Shown here: positions 15,964 through 23,241 of the stretch, piece after piece | Layout: each line of letters opens with the position of its first letter | Position numbering within the stretch: the stretch's first letter is position 1 | Assembly: GCF_013408655.1 (NCBI RefSeq) | Contig: NZ_JACCBP010000001.1 | Span: forward strand, 1,426,001 to 1,490,000 | Origin: Pigmentiphaga litoralis | Lineage (GTDB): Bacteria; Pseudomonadota; Gammaproteobacteria; Burkholderiales; Burkholderiaceae_B | Reading direction: 5' to 3' | DNA length: 64,000 nt | Notes under the pieces: model-generated | What the model was told of the DNA's origin: nothing | Databases searched by the model: none | Seen by the model: only the letters and a program-made list of their open reading frames with translations | Made by a program: the position numbers and the translations under genes

Positions 15964-16043
15964 CCAGGCGTTCCCAGGCGTTCCCAGGCGTTTTCGGGCG
16001 TCGCCAGCCGTTTTCGCGTGTTTCCAGGCGTTTTCGGGCGTCG
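15964..16043. repeat. Eight tandem 10-bp repeats between nadC and its regulator
   Basis: Eight exact-length 10-bp units begin at 15964: three of the CCAGGCGTT(C/T) type, then alternating TCGGGCGTCG and CC-type units, so that a 20-bp higher-order unit (15984-16003) recurs almost exactly at 16024-16043. The period equals about one DNA helical turn. The tract lies upstream of the nadC promoter and downstream of the nrtR stop. Confidence 0.8.
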
Positions 16044-16091
16044 TCCGACTTCGAGTCGTCCCCCCCGCCGCTGAGCACCAGACCGCTGCCC

Positions 16092-17105
16092 TCACCCCCC
16101 GCGCGTCAGCGGCAGCTTGCTTGCCGTCACCACCCGTTCCATCACCACATTCCCGCGAAACCGGAACAGCTTGGCTGGCCGGCCGGCCGTGCCCACCGCC
16201 AGGTGACCCGTCTCTTCCACCAGGTCCTGCTGTTCGATCAACCGGCGGAAATTCTGCTTGTGCAGCGCACGCCCTGCCAGGGCCTCGACCGTCTGCTGCA
16301 AGTGCAGCAGCGTAAATTCCGGCGGCATCAGTTCGAACACGACGGGCCGGTACTTGATCTTGGCTCGCAAGCGGGCCACTCCGGTCGCCAGGATGCGGCG
16401 GTGGTCGTGCAGCAGGCAATCGCCCGGCACCTTGCCGGTCGCATGCGGCACGCCGCGCCGCACGGCTTCGGGCACCAGGCCCGCTTCGAACAGCAATTCG
16501 TACCGCTGCAGCACCCCTTCTTCATTCCAGGGCTGCCCGTCCAGGCCGAACGCCAGCGCCGCACGCGAGGTCCGGCGTTCCGTCGTGGCCCGACCGCCAC
16601 CGCGCGCGGCCCACGCGTTCAGGCCCGGCACGATCGAGTCCGCCACCACGGCCGGCTCGCCAGTGCGCCGGTCTTCCCAGGGAAAGTAGCGGTACCAGTC
16701 GTGCCAGCCGACCTGATCGATACGGTCGCCATCGGCTTCGCGCGTGAGTCCCAGGTAGCTGATGGAAATCACGGCCGCTTGCGTGAAGGCGTCGCCCGCC
16801 GCGCCCGCGTCGCCTGACTCCGCGGCCTCGGTCCGGTCGCGGTCCGCAAAGGTATAGAGCTGCTCGACATACCCCAGCGGATGATGCGTTTGCGCCTCGA
16901 CCCAGGCGCGCAGGCCGGCCTGCAAGGACCGATGCATCATCTGGAACGGTCCGGATGGCAAGGCGCCGCCATCACGGGTCGTCAGCACCCGCGGCTGGCC
17001 ATCGGTGACCGCGACCATCACGGCCACCAGCTCGGCGCTCAGACAGGCGCCGCCAGGGGCGGCGGCGTCGGCAGGAAGGTCGGGCGTCGAAGTCACGGCG
17101 GGCAA
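16092..17105 (-). CDS. nrtR: NrtR-like Nudix transcriptional regulator
   Basis: A 337-residue protein with an N-terminal Nudix-fold domain (about 25-190) and a C-terminal winged-helix domain (about 245-330; F-T-L-L-H-L-Q-Q-T-V-E-A-L then K-Q-N-F-R-R, ending R-P-A-K-L-F-R-F-R). The Nudix box is degenerate: the usual R-E-x-x-E-E is replaced by R-A-W-V-E-A, so hydrolase activity is unlikely, as for NrtR regulators, which use the fold to sense ADP-ribose or NAD-related ligands. The G-Y-V-E-Q-L-Y-T-F segment after the box is typical of the family. It is next to nadC in the same direction, and two operator-like sites flank the nadC start, supporting a role as repressor of NAD synthesis. At 337 residues it is longer than many NrtR proteins. 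Confidence 0.85.
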   Translation of the reverse strand: MPAVTSTPDLPADAAAPGGACLSAELVAVMVAVTDGQPRVLTTRDGGALPSGPFQMMHRSLQAGLRAWVEAQTHHPLGYVEQLYTFADRDRTEAAESGDAGAAGDAFTQAAVISISYLGLTREADGDRIDQVGWHDWYRYFPWEDRRTGEPAVVADSIVPGLNAWAARGGGRATTERRTSRAALAFGLDGQPWNEEGVLQRYELLFEAGLVPEAVRRGVPHATGKVPGDCLLHDHRRILATGVARLRAKIKYRPVVFELMPPEFTLLHLQQTVEALAGRALHKQNFRRLIEQQDLVEETGHLAVGTAGRPAKLFRFRGNVVMERVVTASKLPLTRGG

Positions 17106-17318
17106 GCTCCATCGGAAATGACCGCGGGCCGCGGCACCGCCTGATTATAGGACGCGCTCATGAAGCGTTTACTGAACTTCTCACCAAAATCTCTCGGTCT
17201 GTGCCGCGCTACGTCTGGCTTTGGCGGTTACATCACCCGCGCGACAATCTCACGTTTGCCTTTAGAATTGCGCGGCCGCGTTCCCGTCCTGGCATCTGCT
17301 CGAGGTCCCCTACTTTTT

Positions 17319-19862
17319 ATGCACGGCGTCAATTTCCAAGCGCTTTTCAATGCGTCGCCCAACGCCTACCTCTTGATGAACCGCCAGTTCGTCATTGTCG
17401 GCGCCAATCAGACTTACCTGCGCGTCACCGGCAGGACGCTGGAGGGTCTGGTCGGCCTGCGGATCTTTGACGCCTTTCCCAGCCGGGACGCCGCGGGCCA
17501 GCTCGATGCCAATGGGCTGGCGCTGCAGGATTCGCTGCGCCGCGCCGTCGATCTGCGCAAGCGTGATGAACTGCCCTATATCCATTACGCGATCGCACGC
17601 AGCACCGATGCCGGAGATGTGATCGAGGACCGGTACTGGAGCGCCACGCACACGCCGCTTTTCGACACCGAAGGCGAAGTCGAATACCTGTTGCAGCACA
17701 CTGAAGACATTACCGAGATCCAGGTGATGCGCAAGGAACTGCGCGCGACGCGCATGGACCAGGAAGACGCGGACACCACGACGCCGGGCTCGGTGGAAAG
17801 CCGGGTGCTTCGCCGCGCCATGGTCGTGCAGGAAGCCAATCAGGTCCTGCAGGCCGAAGCGTCGCACCTGCGCCGGCTGTTTGAAGAAGCACCGGGTTTC
17901 ATGTGCTTCCTGCAGGGCCCCAACCATGTCTACCAGATTGCCAACGCCGCCTACTTCAAGCTGATCGGACGCCACGATGTGCTGGGCAAGCCGATCCGCA
18001 TGGCGCTGCCCGACCTGGCTGGCCAGGGCATGTTCGAAATGCTGGACAAGGCCTTTGCCGATGGCAAGGCATTCGTCGGCATCGACCTGCCCGTGCAGTT
18101 CAACCGCACCGGCGACGACCATCTGACGCAGCGCTACGTGGACGTGGTGTGCCAGCCCGTGATCGAACCGGACGGCAGCGTGTCGGGTATCTTCATCCAG
18201 GGCAGCGACGTGACGCAGCGCAAGCTGGCGCAAGAAGAACTGGTGCGGCATCGCGAGCATCTGGAACTGCTGGTGGAAGAGCGCACCGCGGAACTGGAAG
18301 CCAGTGAAGCCCAGCGCCGCCAGGCCCTGAAGATGGAAGCGGTTGGCCGGTTGACGGGCGGCATCGCGCATGACTTCAATAACGTGCTGCAGGTGATCGG
18401 CGGGAACCTGCAGTTGCTGCGCCAGTTCGTGGACACCGACGATCGCGCGTCGCGCCGGCTGGCGTCGGCCATGAGCGGCGTCGAACGCGGGGCCAAGCTG
18501 GCGTCGCAACTGCTGTCGTTCGCGCGCAAGCAGCCGCTGGAACCGGTCGTGCTCAATGCCGGCGTGCTGTTGAACAGCATGGACGACATCCTGCGGCGCG
18601 CGCTGGGCGAGACGATCGAGCTGGAAACCGTGATCGCCGGCGGGCTGTGGAATGTGCATGTCGATCGCAACCAGTTGGAAAACGCGCTGCTGAACCTGGC
18701 GATCAATGCGCGCGACGCCATGGATGGCGATGGCCGCATCACGCTTGAGACCAACAACGCGAGCCTCGACGACGCCTACGCGGCCGTGCACGAAGAAGTG
18801 ACCCCCGGGCAATACGTGATGATCGCGGTATCAGACACCGGCAGCGGCATGACCGAAGACGTCATGGCGCGCGCCTTCGAACCCTTCTTCACGACCAAGC
18901 CCGATGGCAAGGGCTCGGGCCTGGGCCTGAGCATGGTCTATGGGTTCGTCAAGCAGAGCGGCGGGCATCTCAAGATCTATTCCGAGATCGGTCACGGGTC
19001 CACGATCAAGATGTACCTGCCTCGCGTGCACGCCGTGGAAGAAGTGTCGCGGCCCGCGTTCGAAGGCGCCGCGACGGGCGGCACCGAAACCGTGCTGGTC
19101 GTGGAAGACGATCCGGCCGTACGCGCGACCGCCGTCGACCTGCTGGTCGAACTGGGCTATCACGTCCTGAAGGCGCACGATGCGCAAAGCGCGCTGGCGG
19201 TCATCGACAGTGGCGTGCCGATCGACGTGCTGTTCACCGACGTGGTCATGCCCGGGCCGATCCGCAGCCCGGAACTGGCGCGGCGCGCCAAGCAGATGCA
19301 GCCGCGTATCGAAGTGCTGTTCACGTCCGGCTACACCGAAAACGCCATCGTCCACGGCGGCCGTCTGGACCCTGGCGTGGCGTTGCTGGGCAAGCCCTAT
19401 CGCCGCGATGACCTGGCGCGCAAGCTGCGACATGTGCTGGCCGGTCGTGAGCACGTCGAGCAGGCTCAGGTGGCGTTGAACAACATGCCCGCCGTGCAGC
19501 GCCTGCCCGGCACGCCGGCGCGCGTGCTGGTGGTGGAAGACAATGCCGACGCACTGGCGGCCACCCTGGAAATCCTGGATTACCTGGGCTATCCGGCCGA
19601 AGGCGCCGCCACGGCGGATGCCGCCATGGACCTGCTGGCCGCGCAACGCTTCGACGTGCTGCTGGCCGATGTGGAACTGGCAGGGACGTCAGGCGTCGAC
19701 CTGGCCGTCCGCGTGAGGCAGCAGTACGACTTGCAGGTGGTGTTCGCCAGCGGCTATCCGGCGCGCGAAACGCCGATTGCCGACGCGCCGTGGCTGCAGA
19801 AGCCGTTCACCATCGACGATATGTCGGCGCTGCTGATCCGCCTGTCGGCCGTGCCTCGGTAG
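17319..19862 (+). CDS. Hybrid sensor histidine kinase with two PAS and two receiver domains
   Basis: An 847-residue cytoplasmic signalling protein without membrane segments. Order: PAS (about 3-125), PAS (about 175-290), coiled coil, HisKA with G-G-I-A-H351-D-F-N-N, HATPase (about 450-575: NLAINARDAM, DTGSGM, KGSGLGLSMVYGF), receiver 1 (phospho-acceptor D641 in LFTDVVMP) and receiver 2 (D784 in LLADVEL). Both receiver lysines are visible (GKPYRRDD, QKPFTIDD). It probably senses a cytoplasmic or redox signal through PAS and relays phosphate internally. The start at 17319 matches the PAS boundary; 53 more codons are open upstream. No partner regulator with an output domain is adjacent, but a GGDEF-EAL gene follows in the same direction. 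Confidence 0.9.
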   Translation: MHGVNFQALFNASPNAYLLMNRQFVIVGANQTYLRVTGRTLEGLVGLRIFDAFPSRDAAGQLDANGLALQDSLRRAVDLRKRDELPYIHYAIARSTDAGDVIEDRYWSATHTPLFDTEGEVEYLLQHTEDITEIQVMRKELRATRMDQEDADTTTPGSVESRVLRRAMVVQEANQVLQAEASHLRRLFEEAPGFMCFLQGPNHVYQIANAAYFKLIGRHDVLGKPIRMALPDLAGQGMFEMLDKAFADGKAFVGIDLPVQFNRTGDDHLTQRYVDVVCQPVIEPDGSVSGIFIQGSDVTQRKLAQEELVRHREHLELLVEERTAELEASEAQRRQALKMEAVGRLTGGIAHDFNNVLQVIGGNLQLLRQFVDTDDRASRRLASAMSGVERGAKLASQLLSFARKQPLEPVVLNAGVLLNSMDDILRRALGETIELETVIAGGLWNVHVDRNQLENALLNLAINARDAMDGDGRITLETNNASLDDAYAAVHEEVTPGQYVMIAVSDTGSGMTEDVMARAFEPFFTTKPDGKGSGLGLSMVYGFVKQSGGHLKIYSEIGHGSTIKMYLPRVHAVEEVSRPAFEGAATGGTETVLVVEDDPAVRATAVDLLVELGYHVLKAHDAQSALAVIDSGVPIDVLFTDVVMPGPIRSPELARRAKQMQPRIEVLFTSGYTENAIVHGGRLDPGVALLGKPYRRDDLARKLRHVLAGREHVEQAQVALNNMPAVQRLPGTPARVLVVEDNADALAATLEILDYLGYPAEGAATADAAMDLLAAQRFDVLLADVELAGTSGVDLAVRVRQQYDLQVVFASGYPARETPIADAPWLQKPFTIDDMSALLIRLSAVPR

Positions 19863-19930
19863 CCTCGGGCACCCTGCCGACAACCCCGGGGTTCTCCGCA
19901 TAGTTTTATTTACACAGGCCAAACGCAGGA

Positions 19931-19970
19931 TGGTCGAATCAGGACACAATAGATGATCCGGATTCGACCA
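19931..19970. promoter_or_regulatory. 10-bp inverted repeat just before the GGDEF-EAL gene
   Basis: TGGTCGAATC (19931-19940) and its exact reverse complement GATTCGACCA (19961-19970) flank 20 bases, ending ten bases before the start codon. The arms are about three helical turns apart centre to centre. It could be an operator or, if transcribed, a hairpin covering the ribosome site; one arm pair of this size could arise by chance in 64 kb. Confidence 0.45.
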
Positions 19971-19980
19971 AGCCCCCTGC

Positions 19981-22317
19981 ATGAGCGCCACTCCGCCCCA
20001 CGTTGAACGCGCCTTGACGGGTTCGGCCGCCCGGCGCGCGCATCCTGGCAGGTGGCTGACCATCGCGGGCGGCGCGCTGATCGCCGCCATTCTGATTGCC
20101 GCGCTGTCTTTGGTGGTGAACCTGCAGCACCGGGTCATCGCCGGCAAGTCGCAGGAACTGGCCAACCTGGCGCTGGTGCTGGCGCAGGAAACCGAACGGG
20201 CCTTCCAGGCACTGGAAACCGTCCAGACCAGCCTGGTGGAACGGCTGCGCAACGAAGGCATCAACACCCCCGAAGCCTTCGATTTCCGGATTCGCGAACA
20301 GGACGTCTACGGACTGCTGCGCGACCGGCTCGATAACCTGCCGTATGTCGAAGCCCTGACGCTGATCAACCAGCAAGGCGATCTGGGCAACTTCAGCCGC
20401 TACCAGCCTACACCGCCCGTGAACGTGGCGGACCGCGACTACTACAAGACGCTCATGGCCGATCCGGACATGGAAAGCTACTTGAGCGCGCCGGTTGAAA
20501 ACCGCGGCAGCGGCACCTGGACGATCTACCTTGCTCGCAAGTTCTCGTCCCGCGACGGCGAAGCCTTGGGACTGATACTGGGCGCCATGCGGCTGGACTA
20601 CTTCGCTCGCTTCTACAGCACCATCAACGTCGGCAAGGGCGGCGCGATCAGCCTGTTCCGATCGGACGGCACGTTGCTGGTTCGCCAACCCGCCATTCCC
20701 GGTACCGTCGGCACCAGCACCGGTCCCACGGCCAGCGGCCAGGCGCTTGCGCTGTCAGCCGGCGGATCGGTCAGCCCGACCGCTGCCGCAGCGAGCGCCC
20801 CCGCCGCCACCCTTCCCAGCCCGATCGACGGCGAGCAGCGGCTCACGGCGATCCGCGCCCTGGAACGTTATCCGGTCACGGTTGCCGTCAGCACCACCCT
20901 GGCGTCGGTCGATGCGGCGTGGCGGCCCGAAGCCCTGGTCATCGGGATTGCCGCCGTTTTGCTGTGCCTGATCCTGGCCGCCTGCGTCATGCTCGGGCGG
21001 CGGCAATTGGACGCCCACCATGAACTGACCAGCGCCGCCAACCATATTGCCCGGCATGACGCGCTGACCGGCCTGCCCAACCGGGTGCTGTTTACCGAAA
21101 AGCTGCGCGGACTGGTGGGTGCGCCGCTGCCCAGGCCGGTCGCGTTGCTGCTGATCGATCTGGATTATTTCAAATCGGTGAATGACACCCTGGGCCATCC
21201 GGCCGGCGACGCCCTGCTTCGCGTGATCGCGGCCCGCCTGGTCGGCTGCGCCGGACCGCACGATCTGGTCACCCGCCTGGGCGGCGATGAATTCGCGATC
21301 ATCCTGATGGACGCCAGCGCGCCCGGGGCGGCCGAACGCAAGGCACAGGCCGTTGTCGATGCGATTGCCGAACCGTGCAAGCTCGATGGCAACCAGGTCG
21401 TGACCAAGGCCAGCGTCGGCATCACGCTGGCGCCCGAACATGGCACCGACGCCGATCAGCTGCTCAAGAACGCCGACCTGGCCCTGTACCGCGCCAAGGC
21501 CGACGGCCGTGGCAGCTGGCGGGTATTCGAATGGTCCATGCAGCAGGCCGTGCAGGCCCGCCGCAATGTCGAAATGGCGCTGCGGGATGCGTTGTCGTCC
21601 GAAGGCTTTGAAGTCTTCTACCAGCCCGTGCTGGCCAACCAGAGCGGGGCGCTGTGCGGCTTCGAAGCCTTGCTGCGATGGAAGCATCCGGGCACGGGCG
21701 CCCCGCCCCCATCCGAATTCATTCCGATCGCCGAAGAAACGGGACTGATCGTGCCCATGGGCCGCTGGGTGCTGGAACAGGCCTGCCGTGCCGCGGCCAC
21801 CTGGCCCGAGCCCATCCGCGTCGCCGTCAATGTGTCGGCCTGCCAATTCCTGAGCGGTGACCTGGTCAGTCATGTGCGCGATGCCCTGACGGCTGCCCGG
21901 CTGCCCGCGCACCGGCTGGAACTGGAAATGACCGAAACCGTGCTGTTGCGCGAAGATGTGCAGGTGCGCACGACGCTGGATCAGCTGCATCTGCTCGGGG
22001 TCAGCATCGCGCTTGACGACTTCGGCACCGGCTATTCGTCGCTCAGCTACCTGCGGCGCTTTCCGGCGGACCGCATCAAGATCGATATCTCGTTCGTGAC
22101 CGACATTTGCGAAAACGAAGAGTCCGCGCGCATCGTGCGCGCCGTGGTCGACCTCGCGCGCAGCTTGGGCATGTCCACCACGGCCGAGGGCGTCGAAACG
22201 CTGGCACAGTGGAATCGGCTCAAGGCGGCGGGCTGCGACGAGATCCAGGGCTTCTACGTCGGGAGGCCAGGGCCGCTTGCGTCGACCTACGCGCACTTCG
22301 AGCCGGTCGCGCACTAA
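19981..22317 (+). CDS. Membrane GGDEF-EAL c-di-GMP turnover protein
   Basis: A 778-residue inner-membrane protein. A transmembrane segment at about 27-47 and another at about 321-341 bracket a periplasmic sensor region of dCACHE type. The diguanylate cyclase motif is intact as R-L-G-G-D-E-F (GGDEF at 434-438). The phosphodiesterase domain has EALLRW from 562, NVSACQF, EMTETVLL, DDFGTGYSSLSYL and TAEGVET, so both halves look catalytically competent. Net activity cannot be told from sequence. It lies directly upstream of the cellulose operon, whose BcsA carries a c-di-GMP-binding PilZ domain, so local control of cellulose synthesis is the natural inference. An Ala/Ser/Thr-rich stretch (about 240-275) sits inside the sensor region. 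Confidence 0.93.
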   Translation: MSATPPHVERALTGSAARRAHPGRWLTIAGGALIAAILIAALSLVVNLQHRVIAGKSQELANLALVLAQETERAFQALETVQTSLVERLRNEGINTPEAFDFRIREQDVYGLLRDRLDNLPYVEALTLINQQGDLGNFSRYQPTPPVNVADRDYYKTLMADPDMESYLSAPVENRGSGTWTIYLARKFSSRDGEALGLILGAMRLDYFARFYSTINVGKGGAISLFRSDGTLLVRQPAIPGTVGTSTGPTASGQALALSAGGSVSPTAAAASAPAATLPSPIDGEQRLTAIRALERYPVTVAVSTTLASVDAAWRPEALVIGIAAVLLCLILAACVMLGRRQLDAHHELTSAANHIARHDALTGLPNRVLFTEKLRGLVGAPLPRPVALLLIDLDYFKSVNDTLGHPAGDALLRVIAARLVGCAGPHDLVTRLGGDEFAIILMDASAPGAAERKAQAVVDAIAEPCKLDGNQVVTKASVGITLAPEHGTDADQLLKNADLALYRAKADGRGSWRVFEWSMQQAVQARRNVEMALRDALSSEGFEVFYQPVLANQSGALCGFEALLRWKHPGTGAPPPSEFIPIAEETGLIVPMGRWVLEQACRAAATWPEPIRVAVNVSACQFLSGDLVSHVRDALTAARLPAHRLELEMTETVLLREDVQVRTTLDQLHLLGVSIALDDFGTGYSSLSYLRRFPADRIKIDISFVTDICENEESARIVRAVVDLARSLGMSTTAEGVETLAQWNRLKAAGCDEIQGFYVGRPGPLASTYAHFEPVAH

Positions 22318-22377
22318 CCCATCCCAAGTGCCGAATGCCGGGGGCCGAATCCCGAGTGCAGCTGCCATGCGCCAACT

Positions 22378-22397
22378 GCCTGTCAGGACTGACAGGC
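22378..22397. promoter_or_regulatory. 9-bp inverted repeat after the GGDEF-EAL gene
   Basis: GCCTGTCAG and CTGACAGGC form perfect 9-bp arms around two bases. It lies 60 bases after the GGDEF-EAL stop. Without a following T-run it is more likely a protein-binding site than a terminator; the two-base loop is too tight for a stable RNA hairpin without opening pairs. Confidence 0.45.
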
Positions 22398-22432
22398 GAA
22401 GCGCAATTGCCCGAGACATTTCGACTATCCAT

Positions 22433-22447
22433 GCAACAAGATGTTGC
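22433..22447. promoter_or_regulatory. Palindrome overlapping the candidate bcs promoter
   Basis: GCAACA-AGA-TGTTGC is a perfect 6-bp inverted repeat whose right arm overlaps the proposed -35 box (22444-22449). Position suggests control of the cellulose operon; the regulator is unknown. Confidence 0.4.
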
Positions 22448-22472
22448 TACGGTTGAGCGGTTCAGATACATT
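22444..22472 (+). promoter_or_regulatory. Candidate promoter of the cellulose operon
   Basis: TTGCTA at 22444-22449 and TACATT at 22467-22472 are 17 bases apart. It is the best sigma-70-like match in the 528-base gap and lies in its AT-richest part, about 370 bases before the first operon gene. Confidence 0.35.
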
Positions 22473-22845
22473 TCGTCGGTGCCCGACTCACCCACCCTAC
22501 AGCGGGCACATTCAGACGCAAGGTCATGCTCCAAGAATACGTGCCGGAAACACGTAGCTCCGCCTTTGCCAGACGGTAACCCTGTCAGATGGTCGTCTCT
22601 TCCGCTCTACCCAACGCGCTGCCCGTTGCGCCGTTCGCCCCGCCTCCGCACGTCTTTCCGTTGCTGCCCGATCGCCCTGGCCCCCGTCCGGCCGTGACCC
22701 CGCGCGTCCCGCCGACGGCGTGGCCGTGGCCCGCCGTCCCGCGCCTGCACTGCTGATTCCTTCCGCCGCTGTCCGACCCCTGCTGCCCAAGGCTGCGGGT
22801 GCCTGATCGCATGACGCCTCCCCCGGCACTGGAACCACGCGCCCG

Positions 22846-23241
22846 ATGAGCCCCATGAACGACATCCCCGAACTGTACAAACGCTTCGACGGCAATGCAG
22901 GCGACTACCAGGAACTGCGCCGCGGCGACCTGGCGGCCGACGCGCAGCAACGCTGGCCGCTGGTGGCGGCAGTGGCGGCGGCCCCGGTCGTCATGCCGCC
23001 CAGCGTGTGCCGCGACGATGTGCCCAAGCACCAAACGCTGCAGAACGGGGGCCTGGCGGCGGAGCACAAAGCGTCAATGCACAGCATGGCGAAGCATGCC
23101 GTCGCGGCACCCTGCGCCCGCCTCAGCAGCGCAGGCGCCACACCCACCCTGCGCTGCCCCGCCCAGCCATCGCGGCGGGTACCGCTGCGGTCCCGGCTGG
23201 CCGCGGCATGGCGCACGTTCAGGAACGAAGGCCGTTCATGA
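22846..23241 (+). CDS. BcsR/BcsP-like small cellulose-synthesis protein
   Basis: A 131-residue protein whose first 45 residues (N-D-I-P-E-L-Y-K-R-F, then D-Y-Q-E-L, then R-W-P-L-V) match the pattern of the small BcsR/BcsP accessory proteins of cellulose operons. The rest is low-complexity and Ala/Arg-rich, without recognisable domain. It overlaps bcsA by four bases (ATGA at 23238-23241), so the two are translationally coupled. E. coli BcsR works with BcsQ in localising or activating the synthase, but no bcsQ is present here. The second ATG at 22855 is an equally possible start. The family call rests on a short motif and on position. Confidence 0.65.
   Translation: MSPMNDIPELYKRFDGNAGDYQELRRGDLAADAQQRWPLVAAVAAAPVVMPPSVCRDDVPKHQTLQNGGLAAEHKASMHSMAKHAVAAPCARLSSAGATPTLRCPAQPSRRVPLRSRLAAAWRTFRNEGRS

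Larger units (their letters stand above)
22318..22845. other. 528-base leader region before the cellulose operon
   Basis: No gene is supported here. Up to about 22500 it is less GC-rich and contains two palindromes (22378-22397 and 22433-22447) and a candidate promoter (22444-22472). The remaining 370 bases are C-rich on the plus strand and pyrimidine-heavy, with no recognisable riboswitch fold; if the promoter is right, they form a long untranslated leader. Confidence 0.5.

Noticed and set aside
15964..16043. Possible short CRISPR-like array
   Set aside because: Units are 10 bp, directly abutting, with no spacers and no cas genes.
22480..22845. c-di-GMP riboswitch in the cellulose leader
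   Set aside because: I could not find the conserved GEMM core or a convincing fold; the region is merely C-rich.
22524..22895. Minus-strand frame in the leader before bcs
   Set aside because: Arg/Gly/Ala-rich, no ribosome site, overlaps the start of the BcsR/P-like gene on the other strand.
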